Counted from the first letter of the stretch, positions 46,230 to 55,226 are shown. The stretch: DNA of 64,000 bases from Alkalidesulfovibrio alkalitolerans DSM 16529 (GCF_000422245.1 NZ_ATHI01000004.1:124001-188000); one strand, 5' to 3'. Notes: generated from the sequence alone by a model not told the origin. Numbers and translations: made by a program.

Positions 46230-46415
46230 ATGCTCTACAGTCTGCGAAGCCTGCAAAAGAGCGGCGGATGCCTGCGCGTGCGCTGTCCCGGATGCGCCGA
46301 GAAGCGTGACGTGCGCCTTGAGGACGACGAACGGCGCAAGGCTTTTTACTGCCAAGTCTGCCGCACGCCATACATCGTCGAGGTGTACGAGGACGGCCTG
46401 GTGCAGGTGGCCTGA
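46230..46415 (+). CDS. small zinc-ribbon-like protein
   Basis: This 61-residue protein (MLYSLRSLQKSGG...) has two CxxC pairs, RCPGCAEKR and FYCQVCRTPY, spaced about 22 residues apart, which fits a zinc ribbon. The ATG at 46230 has GGAGG six bases upstream, and codon use is GC-rich as in neighbouring genes. Because of its size it could be missed by length-limited callers. No function is known; small zinc ribbons often act as regulators or assembly factors. It is 71 bases upstream of murJ in the same direction. Confidence 0.65.
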   Translation: MLYSLRSLQKSGGCLRVRCPGCAEKRDVRLEDDERRKAFYCQVCRTPYIVEVYEDGLVQVA

Positions 46416-46486
46416 CGGGCCGCGCGCGAAGCTGCACCGGCCAGGGCTTTGGGGGTGCGTCTTGCCGCACGCGGCGCGCTGTGGCA

Positions 46487-48058
46487 ATGTCGCGGCCCAA
46501 GGAGAGCCCCGCCCCCGTGACCACCCACTCCCGCGCCATCGCCAGGAACGCCGCCGTGGTCGGCCTGGCCACGCTGGCCTCGCGCATCCTCGGCTTCGTG
46601 CGCGATCTCGTCACGGCCTTCGCCCTGGGCGCGGGGCTTGTGGCCGACGCCTTCTTCGTCGCCTTCCGCCTGCCAAATCTCCTGCGCTCGCTGTTCGCCG
46701 AAGGCTCCCTGACCATGGCCTTCATCCCCGTGTACTCGCGCATCCGCGAGGAGCAGGGCGAGGCCGCGGCCCACGCCCTGGCCCGCTCCATCCAGATGTG
46801 GCTGCTGGTGGTCGTGGGCGGCGTCTGCATCCTGGCGGTCATTTTCGCCGCGCCTCTCACGGGCCTCATCGCGCCGGGCTTTCGCGACAATCCCGAGCAG
46901 TTTGCGCTGACCGTGCACCTGGTGCGCATCTGCTTCCCCTACATCCTCTTCGTCTCGGCCATGGCGCTGTGCATGGGCATCCTCAACTCAATGGGCCATT
47001 TCCTCATGCCTGCGCTTGGCCCCTGCGCGCTCAACGTCTGCCTCATCGCGGCCGCGCTCGTGGGGCACTACGCCCTTGGCGACGTGGCCACGGCCATGGC
47101 CTTCGGCGTGCTCGTGGCGGGCCTCACGCAATGGGCCATGCAGCAGCCCGCCCTGTGGCGGCGCGGCTTTTCCTGGCGCGGCGAATGGTCGTGGCGGCAC
47201 CCCGGCGTCTTTCGCGTGGGCAAGCTCATGCTGCCCACGGTCATCGGCGCGGCCGTCTATCAGATCAACATCCTGCTCTCCACTCTCCTTGCCTCGCTTC
47301 TGCCCACGGGCAGCGTCTCCTACCTCTACTACGCGGACCGGCTGGTGCAGTTTCCCCTGGGCGTCTTCGGGGTGGCCGTGGCCACGGCCGCGCTGCCGAG
47401 CCTGGCCAAACTCGCCGCCTCGGACAGCAAGGAGGAGTTCGCCGAGACGCTCGAATCCTCGCTTGGGCTCATCACCTTCATCAGCCTGCCCTCGGCCGTG
47501 GGGCTCATCGCCCTGAGCGGCCCCATCGTGGAACTGCTTTTCATGCGCGGGGCCTTTACCCAGACGGACGCCACGGCCACCATGGCCGCCCTGGCCGCCT
47601 ACGGCGTGGGCCTGCCCGCCGTGGCCCTGGTCAGGCCCTACGTCTCGGCCTTCTACGCGCGCGAGAACACGCGCACCCCCGTGATCGTGGCCTTTGTCAG
47701 CGTCCTCACCAACGTCACCTTGGGCTACGCGCTCATGCAGCACTATGCGCACGTGGGGCTGGCCGTGGCCGTGAGCGTCGCGGGGTTCGTGAACGTGGCC
47801 ATCCTGGCCGCGATCATGCGCCGCGAGGTCGGCCGCGTCCCGCGCATCGGCCGCACGGCCCTCATCTCCGGACTGCTTTCGGCGGGCGTGGGGCTTGGCT
47901 GTCTGGCCGTGATCCCCCTGGGCAAGGCCGTGGCCATCGGCTCCATTCCGGTCTTCGGCGCGCTCTATGTGGCGGCTGCCTGGGCCTTGCGCGTGCCCGA
48001 GGCCAGGCTCTTCACCTCCATGCTCGCCCGGCGCTTCACGCGCAACAAGGCCGCATGA
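46487..48058 (+). CDS. murJ: lipid II flippase MurJ
   Basis: This 523-residue membrane protein (14 predicted helices) flips lipid II for peptidoglycan synthesis. The N-terminus has ARNAAVVGLATLASRILGFVRDLVTAFALG, the MurJ signature, then DAFFVAFRLPNLLRSLFAEGS with the conserved arginines. LYYADRLVQFPLGVFGVAVATAALP is also diagnostic. Starts at 46487 (ATG) and 46517 (GTG, with AAGGAG 12 bases upstream) are both possible. Its TGA overlaps the ATG of the methyltransferase gene. mtgA at 15631 is the only other peptidoglycan synthesis gene in the window. Confidence 0.96.
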   Translation: MSRPKESPAPVTTHSRAIARNAAVVGLATLASRILGFVRDLVTAFALGAGLVADAFFVAFRLPNLLRSLFAEGSLTMAFIPVYSRIREEQGEAAAHALARSIQMWLLVVVGGVCILAVIFAAPLTGLIAPGFRDNPEQFALTVHLVRICFPYILFVSAMALCMGILNSMGHFLMPALGPCALNVCLIAAALVGHYALGDVATAMAFGVLVAGLTQWAMQQPALWRRGFSWRGEWSWRHPGVFRVGKLMLPTVIGAAVYQINILLSTLLASLLPTGSVSYLYYADRLVQFPLGVFGVAVATAALPSLAKLAASDSKEEFAETLESSLGLITFISLPSAVGLIALSGPIVELLFMRGAFTQTDATATMAALAAYGVGLPAVALVRPYVSAFYARENTRTPVIVAFVSVLTNVTLGYALMQHYAHVGLAVAVSVAGFVNVAILAAIMRREVGRVPRIGRTALISGLLSAGVGLGCLAVIPLGKAVAIGSIPVFGALYVAAAWALRVPEARLFTSMLARRFTRNKAA

Positions 48059-48807
48059 GCCAGACCGCGCGCGAGCGCTTTCCGCGCGGCTTGGCGCAGC
48101 CCGCGCATGGGCACCGCTTCGGCGCCGACGCCCTGCTTCTGGCCGCTTTCGCCCATCCAGGGCGCGGCCCGGTGCTCGATCTGGGCGCGGGCAGCGGGGC
48201 CGTGGGGCTCGGGCTTGCGTTGCGCGGGGAAAAGCTTGTCGTGCACGCCCTGGAGATCGAGGAGGAGGCCCTGGTTTGCGCGCGCGAGAACGCCCGCCGC
48301 CTGGGGCTTTCGGAGCGCTGGCGGGCGGTGCCCGGCGACGTGCGGACCATCCGTGAGCTCGTGCCCGCCGAAAGCTGCGGCCAGGTGGTCTGCAATCCGC
48401 CCTGGTTCAGGCCGGGGCGCGGCCGAATGAGTCCGCACGCGGCCCGCGAGCGGGCACGGGCCGAGACCGGGGCCTTGCTTGCCGACTTCGCGGCCGCCGC
48501 GTCCTTTGTACTGCCTGAGCGCGGCCGGGCCGCCTTCATCGTGGCGGCCGGGCGTCTGGCCGACATGCTCGCCGCCTTTGCGGCCCACGGCCTCGCGGCC
48601 AAGCGCCTGGTGTGCGTCCACCCCAAGGTCGACGCCCCGGCCCGCTTCGCGCTTTTGGAGGCGCGAAAGGGCGGTCGGCCCGGCCTTGCGGTAGAAGCCC
48701 CGCTCGTGCTGCACGATGCGTCCGGCGCGCTTTCTGCGCAGGCCCTGGCCATGTGCCCCTGGCTGGCCAGCGGGCGCGGGCCGGGCGGGCGAGCGGGTGT
48801 GGATTGA
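48055..48807 (+). CDS. TrmN6-like class I SAM-dependent methyltransferase
   Basis: This 250-residue protein has a SAM site VLDLGAGSGAVGLGLA and motif IV CNPPWFRPG (NPPW/F, typical of N6-adenine methyltransferases). The N-terminal GHRFGADALLLAAF matches the YfiC/TrmN6 group, which methylates A37 of tRNA1(Val). Neighbouring motifs are intact. It overlaps murJ by four bases, so the two are cotranslated. The specific tRNA target is inferred from family resemblance only. Length fits the group. Confidence 0.85.
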   Translation: MSQTARERFPRGLAQPAHGHRFGADALLLAAFAHPGRGPVLDLGAGSGAVGLGLALRGEKLVVHALEIEEEALVCARENARRLGLSERWRAVPGDVRTIRELVPAESCGQVVCNPPWFRPGRGRMSPHAARERARAETGALLADFAAAASFVLPERGRAAFIVAAGRLADMLAAFAAHGLAAKRLVCVHPKVDAPARFALLEARKGGRPGLAVEAPLVLHDASGALSAQALAMCPWLASGRGPGGRAGVD

Positions 48808-48856
48808 TCTTTTGCCGCGCCTTGGACACACTGGCTGCAAAGACGGGCACACGGAC

Positions 48857-50558
48857 ATGAACATGCGCCATCCCATCGACCATCCGCTGCGCGACGCGCG
48901 CGCCATGCTCCTTTTCGGGGCTGCTGGCGAGCGCGACCTGCTGCGCGCGGCCGACCTCGCCAGCGCCCAGGGGCTGCCTGGGCTCGCCCGCGCCCTGCGC
49001 CTCGACGCCCTGGAGAGCGCGCCGTTTTCCGGCGAGGCGGCGGCAGCGGTCGTTGCGGCCGAACGCGAAGGGGCGTCGCGCGGCCCACGCGCGCGCCCTC
49101 CTGACCGCCGTGCAGGATGCGGACCCCGACGTGCAGGGCGTGGGGTATTTCCAGCGTCTCGTGGAGCGGCGCGAGGGCGAAAAGCTGCTCGATTTCCTGG
49201 AGGGGCGTCTGGCGCGCAACGCCGCGCCCTTCTGGCTGCACCAAGCCTGGCATTTCGGCCGGTTCGCGGCCCGCGAGGGCTGGCTCGCCGCGCATGTGGC
49301 GACGCATGCGGCAGCCGGACCCGTGCGGGATTTTGTGCGCGCGGAGTGCGCCTTTGGCAGCGGCGATCACGAGGCCGCGCTGTCGGCCCTGGCCGCGTTC
49401 CTCCAAGAGGGCGAGATGGCGGGCTGGCAGCGGCCGCGCCTGCTCGCGGCCGAGTCCCTGCGCCGCCTGGGCAGGCGCGAGGAGGCCGTGCGCCTTTTTG
49501 CGGCCGTGCTCGGCCAGCGTCCGTGGGACGCTGGGCTTTGGCGCACACTGCACGACCTGGCCCTGGACGTGGACCGCGCGCGGGCCGCCTTGCCCGGCTC
49601 GCTGGCCGTGTGCCTGTATTCCTGGAACAAGGCCGAGCCGCTGGCCGGGACGCTCGAGGCGCTGTTGCCCGCCGTGTCTGGCGCGCATGGGTCTGGCGCG
49701 CATGGGTCTGGCGTGCACGGGGCTGGCGACGTTCTGGTGGTCCTTCTGGACAACGGCTCCACGGACGAAACGCCCGAGGTGGCGCGGGCCTTTGCCGATC
49801 GCATGGGCGAGCGTTTCGCGTCCGTGCGGCTGCCCGTGAACGTGGGCGCGGCCGGGGCGCGCAACTGGCTTTCGGCGCTGCCCCAGGTCATGGCGCGCGA
49901 TTTCGTCTGTTTCCTGGACGACGACGCGCTCCTGCCGCCCGACGCCTTCGGCCTTTTGGGCGCGGCCGTGGCCACCCATCCCGAGGCCTTCGTCTGGGGG
50001 GCCAAGGTGGTGGACGCGGCCGCGCCGCAGATCGTCCAGCACGCGGGGCAGCATCTGCTGCTGGACGAGGAGGGCTTTCGCGTGGACAATCCGCAGGCGC
50101 GCGAGCCGGACCGGGGCCGTCTCGACATGCTCGCGCCGTGCACCACGGTCACGGGCTGCTGCCACCTCTTCCGGGCCGCGGAATTGCGCGCGGGCGGCGG
50201 CTTCGACATCCGCCTCTCGCCCTCGCAGTACGACGACCTGGAACGCGACGTGCGGCGCGGGATTCAGGGCGGTTTCGCGGTCTGCCAGGGGCATCTGGCC
50301 GTGCGTCACCTGAAGTCCTCGGGCGCGGCCTCGCGCGTGGAGCGGGCCGCCGCGGCCAACGCGGCGGGCAACCGCCTGAAGCTTCAGGCCCTGCACCCGG
50401 CCGCCGAGGTGGCGCGCTTGATCGCGGCGGACCTTAGGCGCCAGGAAGACGACCTCGCGGCCAAGGCGACGCGGCTGGCCGCGACGCTGCCCGAACTCAC
50501 GCCCGCGCTGAAGACCTTGGAGGCTCTGACCGCATTGGAGGAACCATGGACGAGATGA
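48857..50558 (+). pseudogene. glycosyltransferase (family 2-like) with a +1 frameshift near 49070
   Basis: The coding sequence begins at ATG 48857 (MNMRHPIDHPLRDARAMLLF) in one frame and continues in another to 50558. The switch falls at a GGGG run (49070-49073). Removing one G gives VVAAEREGRRAAHARALLTA, a continuous helical region. The downstream product has helical repeats (to ~residue 250 of the joined protein) and then a family 2 glycosyltransferase: VVLLDNGSTDETPEVARAFADR, NVGAAGARNWLSALP and FVCFLDDDALLPPD with the metal-binding aspartates. Surface polysaccharide or flagellar glycan decoration is likely. It could be a sequencing error, a recent mutation or slippage expression. The DUF3795 gene starts inside its last codons. 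Confidence 0.78.
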
Positions 50559-50992
50559 GCGAGGCCAGACGCGATCTGGCCCCCTGCGGCCTGTCGTGCG
50601 CCCGCTGCCTGTCCTTTCACGAGGGACCGGTCAGGACGCACGCGGCCGCGCTTTTGGAGGCGCTGACCAACTTCGAGCGCCATGCGCCGCGCTTCGCGGC
50701 TTTCGATCCGGTCTTCGCCAACTACGGCCAGTTCCGGGAGATGGCCGCCTGGTTCGCCCAGGGCCGCTGCACGGGCTGCCGCACCGGCCAGTGCCTGCAC
50801 GGCGGCTGCCGCGTGGGTGGGTGCGCCAGGAGCAGGAAGGTGGACTTCTGTTTCGAGTGCCCGGATTTTCCGTGCGCCGAATCCGGGCTCGAAGAGCCGT
50901 TGCGCTCGCGCTGGATCGACATGAACCGGCGCATGGCCGAGATCGGCGTGGCTGCCTTCCACGCCGAATCCAAGGGCAGGCCGCGCTACTGA
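50546..50992 (+). CDS. DUF3795-like cysteine-rich protein
   Basis: This 148-residue protein starts at ATG 50546, six bases after GGAGG and inside the end of the glycosyltransferase gene. It carries about a dozen cysteines: LAPCGLSCARCLSF near the start, then CTGCRTGQCLHGGCRVGGCARS and FCFECPDFPCAE. These match the zinc- or Fe-S-binding pattern of DUF3795, whose function is unknown. There is no signal peptide. Its TGA shares one base with the ATG of the Rad50-like N half, so it lies at the head of the split-Rad50 gene chain. Confidence 0.78.
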   Translation: MDEMSEARRDLAPCGLSCARCLSFHEGPVRTHAAALLEALTNFERHAPRFAAFDPVFANYGQFREMAAWFAQGRCTGCRTGQCLHGGCRVGGCARSRKVDFCFECPDFPCAESGLEEPLRSRWIDMNRRMAEIGVAAFHAESKGRPRY

Positions 50993-52347
50993 TGCTCTCC
51001 CGCCTGGTTCTCGAAAACTTCATGGCCCACGGCCGCACCGAAATCGAGTTCGGGCCCGGCCTGACCGTGCTCACCGGCCCCAACAACGCGGGCAAATCCG
51101 CCGTGGTCGAGGCGCTGCGCTGCCTGGTCACGAACCCTACGCCCAAGCACTTCATCCGCCACGGGGCCAAGGAGGCGCGCGTCACGGCGCTGCTCGACGA
51201 CGGCACGGCCGTGACCTGGGTGCGGCGGCCCAAGCACGCCATCTATGAGGTCCTGCGGCCGGGCGCGGCCGAGCCCGAGGTCTTCGCCAAGCTCGGCAAG
51301 GGCAACGTGCCGCCCGAGGTGGCGGGGATTCTCAGGCTTTCACCCGTGGAGGTGGAGAGCCTGGACGGCGGGGTGGACGTGCACCTGGGCAACCAGCGCG
51401 AGCCGATCTTCCTGCTCAACAAGCCGCCCTCGGTCATGGCCGCGTTCTTCGCCGCCTCCTCCGAGGCGGCCCACCTGCTGGCCATGCAAAAGGCCCTGGC
51501 CGAGCGCGGCAAGCAGGCCCGGCGCGCCGAGCGCGATCTTTGCGCGCGCATCGCGGCCCAGGACCAGGGGCTCTTGGCCCTGGCCGCGCTGCCCGAGGCG
51601 GTTTTGGGCGTGGAGCGGGTGGAGCGGCTGCACGACGAGGCGCGCGAGCGCCTTGCGGCCGAGCCGTTGCTTGAGCGCTCTATCCAGGCGCTGCAGGGCC
51701 TTGCGGCCAGGCGCGACGCGGCTTCGCGGCGCACCGAAAAACTTTCGCGCGTGATCGAGCCTCCCGCGCTTTCGCCCGTACGGCCCCTGGCTGAATGGCT
51801 GGCCGCGCACCATGGCGCGGGCGAGCGCCTTTGCGCGGCCACGGCGCGGCAAAAGGCCCTGGCCGGGCTCTTCGGCCCGCCCGCGCTGGCCGACGCCGCC
51901 ACGCTCGCGAACGCCGCGTCGGGTATTGCGCGGCTCAGGGCGCGGCAAGGGGAGAGCAGGGCCAGGCAGGCCGCGCTCTCGCCCCTTTCCCCGCCGCCAA
52001 CACCAGGCGAGACCGCCGGACTTGCGCAGACAATCCAGGCTCTGCGCGCCGTCACAGGCGGGCGGGAGAGGCTTTCGGCGCGCGTCGCGGGCCTTGCGGG
52101 GCTCGCTCAGCCGCCCGATCTGGCCTCGGCCATGGAGGGGGCCGCGCGGCTGCGCACGCTTCTTGGCGACGTCTCGCGCCGTCGCGCCGAAGTTTCGGCC
52201 GCGCGAAACGCCCTGGACGGGACCAAGGCCGCCCTGCACGCCACGGCCAAGCGCGTGCGCGAGGCGCTGGCCCGCGCGGACCGCTGCCCCACCTGCGGCC
52301 AGACCTTCGACCCGGCCGCCTTCCTGGGCGAGGAGGAGGGCGCGTGA
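50992..52347 (+). CDS. N-terminal half of a split Rad50/SbcC-like ATPase (Walker A, coiled coil, zinc hook)
   Basis: This 451-residue protein begins MLSRLVLENFMAHGRTEIEFGPGLTVLTG, like Rad50/SbcC, with Walker A GPNNAGKS at residues 29-36. A conserved globular region runs to ~165. Helical, alanine-rich coiled-coil segments follow to ~430, and the protein ends just after CPTCGQTFDP (~436), the CxxC of a Rad50 zinc hook. Signature, Walker B and H-loop are missing here. They occur in a separate gene at 54446. This suggests a Rad50 split at the hook, the apex of the coil. The stop overlaps the Mre11-like GTG (GTGA), and the next genes are all coupled. No annotated split Rad50 of this form is known to me. 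Confidence 0.85.
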   Translation: MLSRLVLENFMAHGRTEIEFGPGLTVLTGPNNAGKSAVVEALRCLVTNPTPKHFIRHGAKEARVTALLDDGTAVTWVRRPKHAIYEVLRPGAAEPEVFAKLGKGNVPPEVAGILRLSPVEVESLDGGVDVHLGNQREPIFLLNKPPSVMAAFFAASSEAAHLLAMQKALAERGKQARRAERDLCARIAAQDQGLLALAALPEAVLGVERVERLHDEARERLAAEPLLERSIQALQGLAARRDAASRRTEKLSRVIEPPALSPVRPLAEWLAAHHGAGERLCAATARQKALAGLFGPPALADAATLANAASGIARLRARQGESRARQAALSPLSPPPTPGETAGLAQTIQALRAVTGGRERLSARVAGLAGLAQPPDLASAMEGAARLRTLLGDVSRRRAEVSAARNALDGTKAALHATAKRVREALARADRCPTCGQTFDPAAFLGEEEGA

Positions 52348-53294
52348 CGAAGACCATCGAGGCCGAGGGGCTGCTCCTGATCCCCGATCCGCACGTGGCC
52401 GCGACCCCGCCGGGCCAGCGTCTGGACGGCTTCATGGAGCAGGTGTTGGCGAAACTCGCCTTCTGCCTGGAGAGGGCCGCGCGCGACAACCTCGTGCCCG
52501 TGATTTTGGGCGACCTGTTCCACTGGCCGCGCGACAACCCGAACTCCCTGCTTGTGGCCCTGATCGGGCTTTTCGGGCCGCACCGGCCCTTCACCCTCGT
52601 GGGCAACCACGACAAGTACCAGACGCGGCTCACGGACGACTGCTCCGTGGCCGTGCTGCGGGCGGCCGGGGTGGTGCGCCTCATCGACGAGGCCGGGCCG
52701 GTCTTCCGGCTTCAGACGCCGGGCGGCGCGGCCCTTATCTGCGCCTCGCCCGACGGCTTTCCCCTGCCGCGCGTCTTCGAGAAGTCCGAGGACGAGGAAG
52801 TGGTCTGGCTTTGCCACCACAACATCGGGTTCCCGGATTTTCCCGACCGTCAGGTCGCGCCGCGCGAGATCGAGGGCGTGGATTGGGTCGTCAACGGCCA
52901 CATCCACCGGCCGCAGCCCACGCTTGTCCGTGGCGGCACGCGCTGGGCCAACCCCGGCAACGTCACGCGCCTGACCTTCAGCCGCCGCACGCGCGAGCGC
53001 GTCCCGGCCGCCTCCATCTGGCGGCCCGGCTGCGAGGACCTGACGCACGTGCCCGTGCCGCACCTGCCCTTCGAGCGGGTCTTTCCCGACCAGCCGCTGC
53101 CCGAGGAAGCGCCGGGCGGGGCCAGGGAGCCCTCGGCTTTCCTGGCCGGGCTGGAGCGGCTGGCCTGGAGGCGCACGGCCGAAGGCGCGGGGCTGCGCGA
53201 ATTTCTGTCCGCCAACCTGAACCCGGAGCTGCCCGAGGCGAAGCTCGTCTGGGAACTGTACGAGGAGGTCACCGGCAATGGCCGCGAAACATGA
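52344..53294 (+). CDS. Mre11/SbcD-like metallophosphoesterase
   Basis: This 316-residue protein starts with GTG 52344 after GAGGAGGAGGG. Calcineurin-type nuclease motifs are present in order: LLLIPDPHVAA (DxH), VILGDLFHWP (GDxxxH), LVGNHDKY (GNHD), LCHHN, and VVNGHIHRP (GHxH). The C-terminal ~80 residues would form the capping region. Mre11 proteins use manganese to cut DNA ends and work with Rad50. It lies between the two Rad50-like halves and overlaps both neighbours, so it very likely forms a complex with them. The second motif has H in place of the usual D, seen in other family branches. Confidence 0.88.
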   Translation: MTKTIEAEGLLLIPDPHVAATPPGQRLDGFMEQVLAKLAFCLERAARDNLVPVILGDLFHWPRDNPNSLLVALIGLFGPHRPFTLVGNHDKYQTRLTDDCSVAVLRAAGVVRLIDEAGPVFRLQTPGGAALICASPDGFPLPRVFEKSEDEEVVWLCHHNIGFPDFPDRQVAPREIEGVDWVVNGHIHRPQPTLVRGGTRWANPGNVTRLTFSRRTRERVPAASIWRPGCEDLTHVPVPHLPFERVFPDQPLPEEAPGGAREPSAFLAGLERLAWRRTAEGAGLREFLSANLNPELPEAKLVWELYEEVTGNGRET

Positions 53295-53595
53295 GCATGG
53301 ACCCGACGACAAGGCCCTGGAGCGCGAACTCGACGCGCTCAGGAAGGAGTACGAGCGGCTGCGCGAGGAGCGCGTGCGCAACGAGCAGAACCTGGAGAAC
53401 CTGACGCGCCAGCTTGCCGAACTGGAGGCCAGGGCGCAGGCGGAGTACGGCACGTCCGACCCCGAGGCGCTGGAGAAGCTCCTGGCCGAGCGCAGGGCCG
53501 AGAACGCGCGGCTGGTGGAGGAGTACAAGCGGCACGTGCAGGATATCCAGGCCGGACTCGCGGCCCTGGAGAAGGCGGCCGAGGGACAGGCGTGA
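53278..53595 (+). CDS. small coiled-coil protein in the split-Rad50 operon
   Basis: This 105-residue protein is highly charged. A long helix with heptad character spans most of it (ERELDALRKEYERLREER, LENLTRQLAELEARAQAEY, LAERRAENARLVEEYKRHV). There is no globular domain. It overlaps the Mre11-like gene by 17 bases and the CPBP gene by four (GTGA). One attractive idea, an inference only, is that it supplies the return strand of the Rad50 coil missing between the two halves. It could also be a separate regulator. Its small size, composition and position inside the operon are the evidence. Confidence 0.7.
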   Translation: MAAKHEHGPDDKALERELDALRKEYERLREERVRNEQNLENLTRQLAELEARAQAEYGTSDPEALEKLLAERRAENARLVEEYKRHVQDIQAGLAALEKAAEGQA

Positions 53596-54449
53596 TCCGG
53601 GGCGTCGCGGTTTTCCTGGCCGTCGCGTTCGGCTTTTCCTGGCTGGTCTGGGAGCTGCTTTCGCGCGCGGGGCACGCCCCCGGCTCCACGGACATGGCCG
53701 CGCTCTATCTGCTGGCCTCCTTCGGCCCGGCCCTGGGCGCTACGGCCGCGCGGCTCGCCACGCGCCAGGGCTTCGCCGACGCGGGCCTTGCCCCGCGCCT
53801 TAAGGCCGCGCTGCCGTGGTATCTCTTCGCCTGGCTGTGGCCGCTCGCGGCCGGGGCCGTGATCCTGCTCCTCGCGCAGGTCCTGTCGCTCGCGCACGTG
53901 GACTGGTCGCTCGGCTCGGGCCTGGCCGCCCTGGCCGACGCGCGCCCGGACGCCGGACATCTGCGCGACCTGGCCGGATCGGGCGTGCTGGTCAACGCCA
54001 TGCTCATGGCCGTGCCAAGCGCCCTGATCCTCTTCGGCGAGGAGTTCGGCTGGCGCGGCTGGCTGCAGCGCCGCCTGTGCGCGGGCAGGCCCGGCGCGGC
54101 CGCCGTGGCCGTGGGCGTCATCTGGTCGCTGTGGCACCTGCCGCTCAACCTGCGCGGCTACAACTTCCCGCACGACCCGCTGCTCGGCCAGATCGTCTTC
54201 ACGGCCAACCTGATCTTCCTTTCGGTCATCTTCGGCTGGCTGCGCGAGCGTTCGGGCACCATCTGGACCGTGTGCCTGGCCCACGCCTCGACCAACACCG
54301 TGGGCGCGACCCTGGTGACGCTCGCGATCGGAGGCGGGCAGGACCTGTTCGTGGCCTATCTCGGCGCGCTCGGGGTCGTGCCGCTGGGCGGGCTTGCGCT
54401 GTGGCTCGCGGCCACGGGCCGTTTGCGCCGCGCGGGAGGGGGCGCATGA
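53592..54449 (+). CDS. CPBP family intramembrane metalloprotease
   Basis: This 285-residue protein starts at GTG 53592 and has about seven membrane segments. It shows the CPBP/Abi (Rce1-like) signature: FGEEFGWRGWLQRRL (EExxxR), VIWSLWHLPLNLRG with a metal-binding His, and CLAHASTNT. Family members process CAAX proteins, confer bacteriocin self-immunity or act on membrane proteins. Its placement between DNA-processing genes, overlapped on both sides, is unusual and suggests membrane anchoring or processing of the complex, or a defence-like role. No partner substrate is visible. Confidence 0.87.
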   Translation: MIRGVAVFLAVAFGFSWLVWELLSRAGHAPGSTDMAALYLLASFGPALGATAARLATRQGFADAGLAPRLKAALPWYLFAWLWPLAAGAVILLLAQVLSLAHVDWSLGSGLAALADARPDAGHLRDLAGSGVLVNAMLMAVPSALILFGEEFGWRGWLQRRLCAGRPGAAAVAVGVIWSLWHLPLNLRGYNFPHDPLLGQIVFTANLIFLSVIFGWLRERSGTIWTVCLAHASTNTVGATLVTLAIGGGQDLFVAYLGALGVVPLGGLALWLAATGRLRRAGGGA

Positions 54450-55174
54450 ACGAACACCTGCCCGGCCTGCCCGATTTGCCCGATTTGCCCGACCCGCGCG
54501 GGTTGTCGCGCCGCCTGGACAGCCTTCGGGCCCTGGCCCGGACGCGGCACGACGAGCGGCTGCGCACCGGAAAGGAGCTTGTGGAGACGCGCGCCTTCCT
54601 GGAGCTTTTGCCGCGCGCCGAGGCGCTGCTCGAAAACCTCTCCAACGCGCTGTTCGGCGAGCTTCTTTCCGAGATCGAGCAGAGCCTGACCCAGGCCATC
54701 CGCGAGATCCTGGGCCAGGAGCGGACCGTGCGGGCGGTGCGCGGCAGCTACGGCGGGCGGCTGCACGTGCACTTCGAGATCGAGCAGGACGGCTGCACCG
54801 AGGACGTGCTCACCGGCCAGGGCGGCTCGGTGTGCAACATCCTCTCCGTGGGGCTTCGCCTGATCGCGCTCTCGCAGCTCGATCCCGCGCGCCACAGGCC
54901 GTTTCTGGTGCTCGACGAGCAGGACTGCTGGCTCAAGCCGGAGCTGGTGCCCCGCCTGATCGGCGTGGTCAAGGCCGTGGCAAAGCGGCTGGGCATTCAG
55001 GTGCTCATCATCAGCCACCACAGCCTGGACCACTTCAGCCTCAAGGCCGAGCGCATCTACGGGCTTTCCGCCTCGCGCGAGCACGGGGTGGAGGTCCGGC
55101 TGCTGGCCGTGCGCACGCCCGGCCCTGCCGAAGAGCCCGACACGTCCGGGGCCTTGGACAGCGTGGAAGAATAG
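54446..55174 (+). CDS. C-terminal half of a split Rad50/SbcC-like ATPase (signature, Walker B, H-loop)
   Basis: This 242-residue protein starts at ATG 54446, overlapping the CPBP gene (ATGA). After a short helical part (~20-90) it has HVHFEIEQDG, the ABC-type signature TGQGGSVCNILSVGLRLIAL (~122-141), Walker B FLVLDEQD (~153-160) and H-loop LIISHHSL (H191). These are exactly the C-terminal ATPase elements missing from the 451-residue protein at 50992. An LPDLPDLPD repeat opens the chain. Its long coil arm is missing, so the 105-residue coiled-coil protein or another partner may replace it. It would pair with the N half to form the ATPase head beside the Mre11-like nuclease. Confidence 0.85.
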   Translation: MNEHLPGLPDLPDLPDPRGLSRRLDSLRALARTRHDERLRTGKELVETRAFLELLPRAEALLENLSNALFGELLSEIEQSLTQAIREILGQERTVRAVRGSYGGRLHVHFEIEQDGCTEDVLTGQGGSVCNILSVGLRLIALSQLDPARHRPFLVLDEQDCWLKPELVPRLIGVVKAVAKRLGIQVLIISHHSLDHFSLKAERIYGLSASREHGVEVRLLAVRTPGPAEEPDTSGALDSVEE

Positions 55175-55226
55175 CCCGAAAAATCGCCCGGCAATGCCGT
55201 TCGCACGGCCTTTTGCGGGCGGCGCG

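Noticed and set aside
46306-48807. 833-residue plus-strand frame through murJ
   Set aside because: Only its last ~250 residues are real (the TrmN6-like gene). The rest is an out-of-frame reading of murJ.
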